Positions 8,082 through 16,494 of a DNA stretch of 22,921 nucleotides are shown here, in pieces. The position numbers and the translations under genes are program-made. The stretch is from CAZXEJ01 sp964639895 (GTDB lineage Bacteria > Desulfobacterota_D > UBA1144 > Nemesobacterales > JADFKM01): NCBI GenBank assembly GCA_964639895.1, contig CAZXEJ010000035.1, positions 1-22,921 of the forward strand, written 5' to 3'. The notes under the pieces are model-generated. The model searched no databases, was not told where the DNA came from, and saw only the letters and a list, made by a program, of their open reading frames with translations. The first letter of the stretch is position 1. Every line of letters starts with the position of its first letter.

Positions 8082-8897
8082 ATGGGCTACATCGACGTGG
8101 CGATACGCGCATCAAGGGAAGCTGGCCGGTACTTGATGGACAACTTCGGCACCGTCAAGGAGTACGAGTACAAGTACAAGAACAGCATGGTGACCGAGGT
8201 GGACAGGAAAGCCGAGACGATGATCACCGATCTCATACTCTCGAGCTACCCCGACCATTCCATATACGCCGAGGAGTTCGGCGAGGTGGATTCGGGCTCC
8301 GACCACCGATGGATAATAGACCCTCTCGACGGTACGACCAACTTTCTCCACGCCTACCCCTTCTTCTCCGTCTCGGTCGCACTTGAGGTGGGGGGCGAAG
8401 TGGTGTGCGGTGTCGTATACGATCCGTTCAAGGACGAGCTGTTTGCGGCCGAACGGGGCGGCGGTGCCACGCTGAACGGCCGTCCCCTCTCACCTTCGGA
8501 TGTAGAGTCGCTGGCCGAGAGCCTGGTCGTAACCGGTTTCACACATGAGCACGAGTGGATGTTCCGTGAGAATCTGCGCCACATGTACAACTTCATGGAG
8601 CGCGTCCAGGCGTTCCGCCGGGACGGGGCCGCTTCGCTCGACCTTTGCTACGTGGCCGCCGGCCGGGTGGACGGCTTCTGGGAGATAGGGCTACACGCCT
8701 GGGATGTTGCGGCCGGCGTCATAATCGTGCGTGAGGCCGGCGGTAGGGTGACCGATTTCTCGGGCGGCGAGCTCGACATCTACGGTGACCAGATCCTGGC
8801 CACCAACGGCCGCATACACGATGAGATGGTATCGGTTCTCGCCCTCGGCCGCTGCGGCGACGCCTCGGGCCCGGGCCGAGGCCCCCTGCACGAGTGA
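8082..8897 (+). CDS. suhB: Inositol monophosphatase family protein (SuhB-like)
   Basis: 271 residues, usual for the family. The metal-binding motifs are present in order: the glutamate motif YAEEFGE (about 66-72), WIIDPLDGTTNF (Asp80 and Asp83) and the C-terminal HAWDVAAG (Asp208), followed by REAGGRVTDFSG. The enzyme removes phosphate from inositol monophosphates or related sugar phosphates with Mg2+. In enteric bacteria SuhB also acts in rRNA transcription, which cannot be inferred here. The ATG at 8082 is preceded by AAGAGGTG at the right distance; the longer frame from 7884 contains the promoter and is not coding. The exact substrate is open. Confidence 0.9.
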   Translation: MGYIDVAIRASREAGRYLMDNFGTVKEYEYKYKNSMVTEVDRKAETMITDLILSSYPDHSIYAEEFGEVDSGSDHRWIIDPLDGTTNFLHAYPFFSVSVALEVGGEVVCGVVYDPFKDELFAAERGGGATLNGRPLSPSDVESLAESLVVTGFTHEHEWMFRENLRHMYNFMERVQAFRRDGAASLDLCYVAAGRVDGFWEIGLHAWDVAAGVIIVREAGGRVTDFSGGELDIYGDQILATNGRIHDEMVSVLALGRCGDASGPGRGPLHE

Positions 8898-9212
8898 TTG
8901 CGTGCCTCCCGGTCCGCTGAATCCCCTCCGCTCTATGGAATGGCGGGCAGGCGTCGATGCCTCATCAGCTTCCCGCTACGGCGCCGCCGGTGCGGTCGTT
9001 CCTCTTTTCTCCCACATGGCGTTGCACCTGCGCGTGGCGCCTGCCCCTGCGCCCCCATCCCCTTTCTCCGGGCTCCTGCACCGGGCCTGCTGTATGAATC
9101 CTCTTTCCAAGTGGGTACAATAACACATGGTTTTACCGCTCCGCCCGGCCCCGTTATAGGGGGCTGCAAGAGATGGGTGGGGCTCAACCACCACAGTGCG
9201 AAGGGGGACATC
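8898..9212. other. Gap between suhB-like gene and ecm
   Basis: The ecm frame is open through this gap, but the residues before the ATG at 9213 are Arg/Pro/Cys-rich and unlike the family. A TACAAT (-10) at 9116-9121 suggests transcription starts near 9128, with a poor -35 (TATGAA at 9093). A weak GGTGG/CCACC hairpin lies just before the ribosome site. Nothing else is seen. Confidence 0.35.
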
Positions 9213-11243
9213 ATGTCGGAGAGACGCGCAGCCCACCGCCTTTACGACGAGGAGGGGAAAGTGGTCAAGGACAGGCCCTGGATATTCCGCACCTACGCGG
9301 GACACACCTCTCCCAGGGCATCGAACGAGCTCTACAGGGCCAATCTCGCCAAGGGTCAGACGGGCCTTTCGATAGCATTCGACCTGCCCACTCAATGTGG
9401 CTACTCCTCCGACCACCCGATCGCCCGCCCCGAGGTGGGCAAGGTGGGCGTTCCCATAAACACGCTCGACGACTTCCACGTCCTCTTCGACGGGATCCCT
9501 CTGGAGAAGATGAACACCTCGATGACCATAAACGCGACGGCGATGTGGCTCCTTGCGCTCTACGTGGCGCTGGCGCGCGAGAGGGGTGTGGAGCCGAGCA
9601 AGCTGGCCGGCACAACGCAGAACGACATAATAAAGGAGTATCTCGCCCGCGGCACATACATCTATCCGCCCGAAGCCAGCATGCGGCTCATCGCCGAGAT
9701 GTACGAATACTGTCTCGAGAACATCCCTCGCTGGAACGCATCCAACATCTGTTCCTACCACCTGCAGGAGGCCGGAGCCACCCCTGCCCAAGAGCTCGCC
9801 TTTGCCCTTGTCAACGCCATCGGCCTGCTCGATCTCATACGTGAGCGCGGCCGCTTCACCGAGGAGGAGTTTCACCGTTGCGTGGGAAGGATAAGCTTCT
9901 TCGTCAATTCCGGCATAAGGTTCATCGAGGAGATGTGCAAGATGCGGGCCTTCGTCGAGTTGTGGGACGAGATAACGCGCGACCGCTACGGGGTCAAGGA
10001 TCCGCGGCTAAGGAGGTTCCGCTACGGCGTACAGGTCAACTCCCTAGGTCTTACGGAGCGCCAGCCGGAGAACAACGCCTGGCGTATTCTCATCGAGACG
10101 CTCGGCGTGACGCTGAGCCGTAAAGCCCGGTGCCGCGCTCTGCAGCTTCCGGCCTGGAACGAGGCCCTCTCTCTGCCCCGCCCCTGGGATCAGCAGTGGT
10201 CGTTGCGCCTGCAGCAGATACTCGCCTACGAGACCGACCTGCTCGAGTACCCCGACATCTTCGACGGCAGCCCCGTTATAGAGTCCAAGGTCGAGGAGCT
10301 CAAGGAGGAAGCCAGGAAGGAAATCGAGCACATACTGGCGATGGGCGGCGTGCGTGCGGCCGTAGAGAGCGGTTACATGAAGGCCGCCCTCGTACGCTCG
10401 ATGGCCGAGCGCATAAGCCGGATCAACAACGGCGAGACCGTTGTCGTGGGAGTGAACAGGTGGACCGAGGGCGTGCCGTCGCCGCTCGTGGTGGGGGACG
10501 ATGGGGGAGTGTTCAAGGTCGATCCCTCTCAGGTCCAGGAGACCTTGGACAGCCTCGCCCGCACGCTCGAGCGCAGGGACGGATCACGGGTGCGCGAGGC
10601 CCTTGACCGCCTGCGTGAGGCGGCCCGCAAGGGGGATAACCTGATGGAGCCGTCGATCGAGTGCGCGCTGGCCCGCGTGACCACCGGTGAGTGGGCGGAC
10701 GCGCTGCGCGACGTCTTCGGCGAGTATAGGCCACATACGGGGATTGAGGGGCAGAAACTCACCCTCTGCGGCGAGGGCATCGAGAGGCTGCGCTCCCGCA
10801 TTGGGGCCTTCGTCGAGCGCACCGGACACAGGCCGCGCATCCTCGTGGGCAAACCCGGCCTCGACGGCCATTCGAACGGCGCCGAGATCATAGCCGTCGC
10901 CGCCCGTCACTGCGGTTTCGACGTCATCTACTCCGGCATAAGGCTTACCCCCGAGGAGATCGTGCAGAGCGCCGTCGAAGAGGACGCCGACGTCGTGGGT
11001 CTCTCGGTGCTGAGCGGCTCTCACGTAGAGCTGGTCCGCCAGATAGTGGACCGCATGGAGGAGGTCGGCGCCTCCACTCATATACCGCTCGTCGTAGGTG
11101 GTATCATTCCCTCGGCGGACGTAGAGCTGCTGGAATCGATGGGTGTGAAAGCAGTCTTCACCCCTTCCGACTACGAGATAGCGGGGATACTGGATCGGGT
11201 TATGGACGTGGTCGAAGAAGGGTCCTCTCGGCGTGAAGGGTAG
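9213..11243 (+). CDS. ecm: Ethylmalonyl-CoA mutase (B12-dependent)
   Basis: 676 residues, single-chain mutase with catalytic barrel and C-terminal cobalamin domain. It interconverts ethylmalonyl-CoA and methylsuccinyl-CoA in the ethylmalonyl-CoA pathway. RTYAGHTSPRASNELYRANL, TSMTINATAMWLLALY (about 102-117), GTTQNDIIKEYL, PAWNEALSLPRPWDQQWSLR and the B12-site LDGHSNGAE (His553) with LSVLSGSH and VVGGIIPSADVELL follow the Ecm/MeaA pattern. Methylmalonyl-CoA mutase usually reads GQDGHDRGA and AAGHKTL instead. One local difference is Met where Ecm has Pro in INATAPW. The ATG at 9213 has GGGGGAC before it. No crotonyl-CoA carboxylase/reductase, epimerase or MeaB is in the window, so the pathway is only implied. 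Confidence 0.85.
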   Translation: MSERRAAHRLYDEEGKVVKDRPWIFRTYAGHTSPRASNELYRANLAKGQTGLSIAFDLPTQCGYSSDHPIARPEVGKVGVPINTLDDFHVLFDGIPLEKMNTSMTINATAMWLLALYVALARERGVEPSKLAGTTQNDIIKEYLARGTYIYPPEASMRLIAEMYEYCLENIPRWNASNICSYHLQEAGATPAQELAFALVNAIGLLDLIRERGRFTEEEFHRCVGRISFFVNSGIRFIEEMCKMRAFVELWDEITRDRYGVKDPRLRRFRYGVQVNSLGLTERQPENNAWRILIETLGVTLSRKARCRALQLPAWNEALSLPRPWDQQWSLRLQQILAYETDLLEYPDIFDGSPVIESKVEELKEEARKEIEHILAMGGVRAAVESGYMKAALVRSMAERISRINNGETVVVGVNRWTEGVPSPLVVGDDGGVFKVDPSQVQETLDSLARTLERRDGSRVREALDRLREAARKGDNLMEPSIECALARVTTGEWADALRDVFGEYRPHTGIEGQKLTLCGEGIERLRSRIGAFVERTGHRPRILVGKPGLDGHSNGAEIIAVAARHCGFDVIYSGIRLTPEEIVQSAVEEDADVVGLSVLSGSHVELVRQIVDRMEEVGASTHIPLVVGGIIPSADVELLESMGVKAVFTPSDYEIAGILDRVMDVVEEGSSRREG

Positions 11244-11386
11244 CCTTCCTCCGCCCCCCTGGGGGCCGGGTCGTCACGGCATGGCTCGAGGCCGTCTGGC
11301 TGGTGCGGGCGGTTCACCTTCTGTGTTTGTACGCCCGGTCTCCGTCCATTGCTGTCACTTGCGCCCCCCTCGGCCCGGCTGCGGCG

Positions 11387-11415
11387 TTGATAGACGTGTG
11401 TGGCTGTGTTACCTT
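11387..11415 (+). promoter_or_regulatory. Probable promoter of the vwa-alr-mla operon
   Basis: TTGATA (11387-11392), a 17-bp spacer and TACCTT (11410-11415). The predicted start site near 11422 leaves under ten bases before the ATG at 11429, so the first mRNA would be almost leaderless. Confidence 0.4.
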
Positions 11416-11428
11416 ACGGTTGAATGAA

Positions 11429-12979
11429 ATGAGACACCGCCTCTCCGTAATCGAGACCGATTCCTTCGACCGCGAGCTCTTCGACGAATTCGCCGAGGAG
11501 TCCCGGTGGCTGAGAGTACTCATCGAGCGTGGGTCGAAGTTGGTACCCCATTTCCGCCACCTGATGCAGGACTTCTTCGCCCTCTTCTTCAAGATGAACG
11601 TCCTCTTTCATCCAGAAGAGGAGTGTCTGGCCAGCACGCGCATGGGCAGGCACGTGCTCGAGGAGGCGCTCAAGTCGGAGGAGTACGCGCGGTTGAGGGA
11701 GGAGACGGTGCTCGACGGCTTCAAGTCGGCCATGGCCGCCGGTGTCGTGGCCTCAGGATTCCTGGAGTGGCTCAAGAGCAGCGGCGAGGTGACCGAACGT
11801 GGGCTGCTGCGCCAGTGGGAGCTCGCCGAGAAGGAAGAGAAGGCGGCCGAGCTCACCCGCGAGATGGAGACGTGGGAGGAGATGGAGCGCGACATGGCGC
11901 AGGGAGAGGACGCCGTGGAAGAGGCCGAGGGAGAGGAGGACGCCTTCGGCAAGGCCAAGCGCGAGAGGGAAGGGGAACTCCGCAGGGTGCTGGGGGAACT
12001 GGAGGAGCTCGAGGGGGAGCAGGACGAGAGGATGGAGAGGCTTGAGGTAAAGTTGCAGCAAGTGTCACGCCGCCTGGTGGGGCAGGCTGCCGAGAGGGTG
12101 GACGAGGCCGAGAGCGACCTTGCGCAGTGGGGGGCGTCGATGGGGATGGGTGCCGATACTGCCCCTCCGGCCGAGAAGCTCGACTTGGCCCATCGTTTGG
12201 CCGAGAACGAAAAGCTGAAGAAGCTGTCGCGGCTCGTGGGCTCGCTCAAGGAGGAACTCCTCAAGGCCAGACGCAAGGAGTGGTCCCGTATGGGGAGTGA
12301 GCTGTACGAAGTAACACTGGGCAACGATCTCGGCTACCTGATTCCGTCCGAGCTCGTCGCATTGCGCCGCGCCGTGCTAAAGAGGGAGTTCTTCCGCAAA
12401 TATTTCGAGCACGGCCTGCTGCAGTGCCGACTGCAGGAGCCGGCCGGCGACGGCCCGGTCGTGGTCTGCCTCGACGGCAGCTCTTCGATGGCAGGCGACA
12501 AGGAGGTGTGGGCCAAGGCCCTGTGCATAGCGTTCGCCCACTTCGCAAAGCGTCAGCGTAGGGGGTTCGCCGTGATCGTCTTCTCGTCCCGTGGCGACGA
12601 GCCGCGAGTGTTCGCCACGCCGCCCTCGCGCAGGGGCGGAGGGCTTACGGACGACCAAATCGTGGCGCTGGCCGACTATTTCCCCGGCGGGGGTACCGAT
12701 TTCGAGACTCCGCTCGAGCGTGCGGTGGAACTGCTCGGGGAGGGGCCGTTCCGGCGTGCCGACGTGCTGTTCATCACCGACGGTGAATGCGACGTGGGCG
12801 CTTCCTGGCTCGAAGGGTTTCTTGAGCGCAAGCGTCGGATGGGGTTCAAGGTATATTCGGTGCTGATAGATCTTACGGGTAGGGAATCGGCGGAGGTACT
12901 CAAGGGGTTCAGCGACAAGGTGACGACCGTGTCCGAGCTGCGCTCCGATGCGGCGAGACGTATTTTCGTGGAGTTTTGA
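11429..12979 (+). CDS. VWA-domain protein, ViaA/CoxE-like
   Basis: 516 residues. An N-terminal helical part is followed by a very acidic coiled-coil region (about 130-215, rich in Glu), more helix, and a C-terminal von Willebrand factor A domain. The metal-ion site (MIDAS) is complete: LDGSSSM with Asp349, the Thr of GGGTDFETPL (Thr423) and Asp451 in FITDGECD. Such proteins usually work with a MoxR-type AAA+ ATPase (ViaA with RavA, CoxE with CoxD) in maturing or remodelling metal-dependent complexes. No AAA+ partner is encoded here. The ATG at 11429 is chosen, with a TTG at 11420 as alternative; there is no Shine-Dalgarno. First gene of a six-gene plus-strand run, six bases before alr. Confidence 0.82.
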   Translation: MRHRLSVIETDSFDRELFDEFAEESRWLRVLIERGSKLVPHFRHLMQDFFALFFKMNVLFHPEEECLASTRMGRHVLEEALKSEEYARLREETVLDGFKSAMAAGVVASGFLEWLKSSGEVTERGLLRQWELAEKEEKAAELTREMETWEEMERDMAQGEDAVEEAEGEEDAFGKAKREREGELRRVLGELEELEGEQDERMERLEVKLQQVSRRLVGQAAERVDEAESDLAQWGASMGMGADTAPPAEKLDLAHRLAENEKLKKLSRLVGSLKEELLKARRKEWSRMGSELYEVTLGNDLGYLIPSELVALRRAVLKREFFRKYFEHGLLQCRLQEPAGDGPVVVCLDGSSSMAGDKEVWAKALCIAFAHFAKRQRRGFAVIVFSSRGDEPRVFATPPSRRGGGLTDDQIVALADYFPGGGTDFETPLERAVELLGEGPFRRADVLFITDGECDVGASWLEGFLERKRRMGFKVYSVLIDLTGRESAEVLKGFSDKVTTVSELRSDAARRIFVEF

Positions 12980-12985
12980 ACTGCA

Positions 12986-14143
12986 TTGACAGTGGTGGAG
13001 GTATCAGTTCTGCAGGGGAGGCGCCGGTTCGAGGCCGCCAGGGCCACGCGGGCCGAGATTGATCTGCAGGCCCTGAGGACCAATTTCCGCCTGGTAAGGC
13101 GCATCGTGGGCTGCCGCGTAGGCGTCCTGTCCGTGGTGAAGGCCGATGCCTACGGCCACGGCGCTGTGGCCGTCTCGAAGGTGCTGGTGGAGGAGGGAAC
13201 GGAGATGCTCGGCGTTGCGACCCTGGGCGAGGCCAGCGAGCTCAGGGACGCCGGCATCGAGGTGCCGCTGTTGCTGTTGGGGGGAATCTATCCCGACGAG
13301 GCCGGCGGTGTGGTGGAACTTTCTCTCACGCCGGCGCTCTTCTCGCTCGAAGTGGCCGAGAGGCTGGACCGGGCGGCCGCACGCTACGGCAGGAGGGTGA
13401 AGTATCATCTCAAGGTGGACACCGGTATGAACAGGCTCGGCATACGGCCCGAGGACTTGGACTCGTTCCTCGTTCGGTTGCGCGGCTACCGCCACATCGA
13501 GATGGAGGGTGTGTTCAGCCACTTGGCAGACGCCGACCTCCCCGGGGGGACCGAATCCGTAGAGAGGCAGCTTGAGGTGTTCGACGCCGTGCTTGCACGG
13601 GTAGAACGGGCCGGGTTCCGACCCCGCTACCGGCACATAGCCAACAGTGCCGCCCTGCAGCGGTTTCCCTCGTCCCATTACAATCTGGTGAGACCGGGGA
13701 TCATGCTCTACGGCGCCTCGGCCGCCTGCGGCTTCGAGCTGCGGCCCGTCATGACGCTCAAGAGCCGCGTGCTCCAGGTCAAGGCCGTACCGGCCGGTGC
13801 CGCCGTGAGCTACGGCGGCACCTTCGTGGCCGCGAGGCCCTCGGTCCTGGCCATCCTTCCCGTGGGCTACGCCGACGGCTACATGAGGGCTCTTTCCAAC
13901 AGGGCGTGGGTGACGGTCCGGGAGACAAGAGCACCGGTCGTCGGGGCTGTGTGCATGGACCTTACGCTGGTGGACGTAACAGGGGTCGAAGGCGTCTCGT
14001 GCGGAGACGAAGCCGTGCTCTTCGGCGCCGGCGGACCGCCGGTGGACGAGCTTGCGCGTCTGGCCGACACCATCTCCTACGAGCTGCTGTCCATAGTGGG
14101 TAAGAGGGTGCCGCGACACTACGTGCGACGCCAAGAAGCATAG
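12986..14143 (+). CDS. alr: Alanine racemase
   Basis: 385 residues. PLP-dependent fold-III enzyme converting L-Ala to D-Ala for peptidoglycan. The PLP lysine is Lys52 in VVKADAYGHG, and the second catalytic base is Tyr276 in AVSYGGTF. HLKVDTGMNRLGI, EGVFSHLADAD, HIANSAALQRFP, RPGIMLYG and GAVCMDLTLVDVT follow the family in order. The start is uncertain: TTG 12986 begins the frame six bases after the vwa stop, and GTG codons at 12992 and 12995 are alternatives. The N-terminal 20 residues before RAEIDLQALRTNF are not conserved, so any of these fits. Tight spacing to both neighbours indicates an operon. Confidence 0.96.
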   Translation: MTVVEVSVLQGRRRFEAARATRAEIDLQALRTNFRLVRRIVGCRVGVLSVVKADAYGHGAVAVSKVLVEEGTEMLGVATLGEASELRDAGIEVPLLLLGGIYPDEAGGVVELSLTPALFSLEVAERLDRAAARYGRRVKYHLKVDTGMNRLGIRPEDLDSFLVRLRGYRHIEMEGVFSHLADADLPGGTESVERQLEVFDAVLARVERAGFRPRYRHIANSAALQRFPSSHYNLVRPGIMLYGASAACGFELRPVMTLKSRVLQVKAVPAGAAVSYGGTFVAARPSVLAILPVGYADGYMRALSNRAWVTVRETRAPVVGAVCMDLTLVDVTGVEGVSCGDEAVLFGAGGPPVDELARLADTISYELLSIVGKRVPRHYVRRQEA

Positions 14144-14166
14144 AAGCCGTACTCGTTCAGATCAGG

Positions 14167-15690
14167 ATGCCGAGATTGAGACCGTCCCCAGCCGTGCTGT
14201 TCTACTTACCCCTAGTCCTCCTCACCCTCGTCGTGCCGCTTGCCCTTCCTGCCGCGGGCGAGGGGCTCGAGGCGCCGCCCCTTCTGCAATACCGTACCGC
14301 CGGTCCCGGGGGTGAAACCACCCTCGAGGCCCTGGGACCTCTCGTCTACTACGAATCGTCTCCCCACAGAAGACGGTTTGGTCTGAGGCCGCTCGTGTTT
14401 TGGTCGCGCGACCAGGGGGCCCGGCGCAAGTCGTTCTACTTCCTCTATCCTTTCTCCGTATGGAGGAGCCGTCCGCGCGAGTGGACGTTTCAGGCATTCT
14501 TCTACCTGCTTTCCTTCAAGACAACCCTCAAACCGAGCGGTTACAAGGAACGCGAGTTCACGCTTTTCCCCTTCATCTTCGCGCGCCGCGCCGAGCGGCC
14601 GGGCGGGAGCTTCTTCGCCCTCTTCCCCTTGGCGGGCGTGATACGCAACAAGTTCCACAGGGACGAGATCACGTTTGCGGCCTTCCCGCTCTACCTTCGC
14701 ACACGCAGCGGTGAAGAGGTCAACACCCACCTTTTCTGGCCCGTACTGGGCTTCTTCACCGGGGGCGGCCAGAGCGGATTCAGGGTATGGCCCCTGTTCG
14801 GCTACCGCAAGCGCGTGGGGGGCCTCAAACCGTACGAAGAGTCGTTCATCCTCTGGCCCATCCACGTGCGGCGTCGTATGACGTTCTACGGCGAGGAGAT
14901 AAGGACGTTCTCGCTGCTTCCCCTCTATTCCACCGTGAGCGCCCGCGGCAGGAGGGTCACGACCTACCTGTGGCCCTTTTTCAACCACGCCGTCGATACG
15001 GGGCGCGGATGGGAGCGGTGGGACGCCCCTTGGCCTCTGTTCAGCGTCGCCCGGAGCAGCCCCGGCTTTCCGAGAAACGACAAATTCAGGCTGTTCCCGC
15101 TCTATTCCTTGGCCCACAGGAGAGAAGACAGAGAGGGATTCGTACTTTGGCCCCTCTACAGGTTCAGCGAGAGGCACTACGCCGACTACGAGAGCATCGA
15201 CCGCTCGGTTCTCCTCTTCCTCTACTCCGACACCCTAGAGCGTCCGCTGCTCGAAGGGGGAAGGAGCGGGCGGAGAGTGGTCTTCTGGCCCCTTCTCTCC
15301 TACGCCCGCTCGGCCGACGGCTCCCGCACCGTCCACGCGCTGGCTCCGCTCGAGCCCTTTCTGGGGAGGGTAGAGGGCTTGGCCCATACGGTCGCCCCGT
15401 TGTGGAGGATCTTTTCCTGGCGTGCTACGCCGGACGGTGCGAGCGAGACCTCCATACTTTGGGACGTCGTGCGCCTGCGCAACCTACGCCGCGGGTTCAC
15501 GTTCGATCTCCAGGCCGTCCTTCCGCTGCTCAGCGTGCGCAACCTGCCGGACGACAAGGGGGTCTCCATTCTGGGCGGGGCGCTCGGCCTCCACAGTCGT
15601 CGGGGCCGTGTGGAACTGGATCTGCTTTACATGCCCCTGCGAATCAAGGACAATGGCAACGTAGGCGAGGGAGGAGGTGGTTACCCATGA
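14167..15690 (+). CDS. Unknown exported protein built of repeated aromatic-Pro-Leu motifs
   Basis: 507 residues. The N-terminus (RLRPSPAVLFYLPLVLLTLVVPLALPAAG) is a signal peptide or membrane anchor. The rest carries at least a dozen motifs of the form [LFVW][FW]P[LFIV] followed by aromatic or hydrophobic residues (LFPFIF, LFPLAG, AFPLYL, FWPVLG, VWPLFG, LWPIHV, LLPLYS, LWPFFN, PWPLFS, LFPLYS, LWPLYR, FWPLLS), at intervals of about 20-35 residues. They are separated by Arg-rich, Gly-containing stretches. The alternation of short hydrophobic strands and polar turns suggests a repeated beta structure, perhaps at the outer membrane (inference). It follows alr by 23 bp, and its TGA overlaps the mlaE ATG (ATGA), so translation is probably coupled to lipid transport genes. 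I know similar uncharacterised proteins only by their motif style. No function is assigned. Confidence 0.8.
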   Translation: MPRLRPSPAVLFYLPLVLLTLVVPLALPAAGEGLEAPPLLQYRTAGPGGETTLEALGPLVYYESSPHRRRFGLRPLVFWSRDQGARRKSFYFLYPFSVWRSRPREWTFQAFFYLLSFKTTLKPSGYKEREFTLFPFIFARRAERPGGSFFALFPLAGVIRNKFHRDEITFAAFPLYLRTRSGEEVNTHLFWPVLGFFTGGGQSGFRVWPLFGYRKRVGGLKPYEESFILWPIHVRRRMTFYGEEIRTFSLLPLYSTVSARGRRVTTYLWPFFNHAVDTGRGWERWDAPWPLFSVARSSPGFPRNDKFRLFPLYSLAHRREDREGFVLWPLYRFSERHYADYESIDRSVLLFLYSDTLERPLLEGGRSGRRVVFWPLLSYARSADGSRTVHALAPLEPFLGRVEGLAHTVAPLWRIFSWRATPDGASETSILWDVVRLRNLRRGFTFDLQAVLPLLSVRNLPDDKGVSILGGALGLHSRRGRVELDLLYMPLRIKDNGNVGEGGGGYP

Positions 15691-16454
15691 GCAGGACACT
15701 CAACTTCTTCCAGGTCGCAGGCGAGATGATCGTGCTGTTTCTGGAGAGCATCTATTGGACGAGGACCTTCGTGCGCGACCGCATGAAGGTGTTCGACCAG
15801 ATGCTCGAGATAGGCAACTACACGCTGCCGGTGGCGTCCCTTATATCGGTGTTCATAGGCGGCGTCCTGGCGCTGCAATCGGGTCCTCAACTCGCTCAGT
15901 TCGGCATACAGGAGAACATCGGCGGCATAGTTGGGCTGTCGCTGGTCAAGGAGCTGGGCCCTGTGATGGGTGCCATCCTTGTCGTGGGCCGCGTGGGCTC
16001 TGCGATGACGGCCGAGATAGGGTCGATGAGCGTATACGACGAGATCGACGCCCTGAGGACCATGGACATAAATCCGGTCCGGTTCCTCGTCATGCCGCGC
16101 GTACTGGCCACCGTCGTCACCCTGCCCGTGTTGGTCATCTACATGGATTTCGTCGGCTGGTTCGGCGGGGCCGTGGTGGCCGCCGTCAATTCGTCTATAG
16201 ACGTTCCCTTCCGCATCTACTACAACAACCTCTCCGAGCTGGTGGAGATGAAGGACGTAATCAACGGGTTAATCAAGTCGGGCATCTTTGGTATAATCAT
16301 TTCAACCGTCTGTTGTTACGTGGGTCTCAAGACAAGGGGTGGACCCCGCGAGATAGGGGCCTCCGTCACCAGGTCGGTCGTTCTCTCGTTCATCCTGATT
16401 CTGGTTTTCGACTACTTGATCACAAGGTTTCTCATCGCGGTGAAACTGGATTGA
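15687..16454 (+). CDS. mlaE: MlaE-type permease of a phospholipid transport ABC system
   Basis: 255 residues with about five to six membrane segments. The family core is clear: FIGGVLALQSGPQLAQFG, GLSLVKELGPVMGAILVVGRVGSAMTAEIGSM, and the cytoplasmic coupling segment DEIDALRTMDINPVRFLVMPRVLA. It is the inner-membrane permease that works with MlaF (ATPase) and MlaD (substrate-binding hexamer) to move phospholipids between inner and outer membrane. The ATG at 15687 overlaps the stop of the preceding gene and has GGAGGAGG upstream. MlaB and MlaC are not encoded in the window. Confidence 0.95.
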   Translation: MSRTLNFFQVAGEMIVLFLESIYWTRTFVRDRMKVFDQMLEIGNYTLPVASLISVFIGGVLALQSGPQLAQFGIQENIGGIVGLSLVKELGPVMGAILVVGRVGSAMTAEIGSMSVYDEIDALRTMDINPVRFLVMPRVLATVVTLPVLVIYMDFVGWFGGAVVAAVNSSIDVPFRIYYNNLSELVEMKDVINGLIKSGIFGIIISTVCCYVGLKTRGGPREIGASVTRSVVLSFILILVFDYLITRFLIAVKLD

Positions 16455-16494
16455 GCAGCGCGGTCCGTCGGCCCGGGCCGTCGGAGGAGGGGAG

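Noticed and set aside
8898..9212. N-terminal extension of the ecm frame by 105 codons
   Set aside because: Residues are Arg/Pro/Cys-rich, unlike the family, and a -10 element and good ribosome site sit right before the ATG at 9213.
13004..14134. Long minus-strand frame opposite alr (376 codons)
   Set aside because: Shadow of alr caused by codon bias; His/Gly/Pro-rich with no motif.
14787..15686. Upstream extension of the mlaE frame (300 codons)
   Set aside because: It overlaps the repeat protein in another frame and is Arg-rich; the ATG at 15687 has a strong ribosome site.
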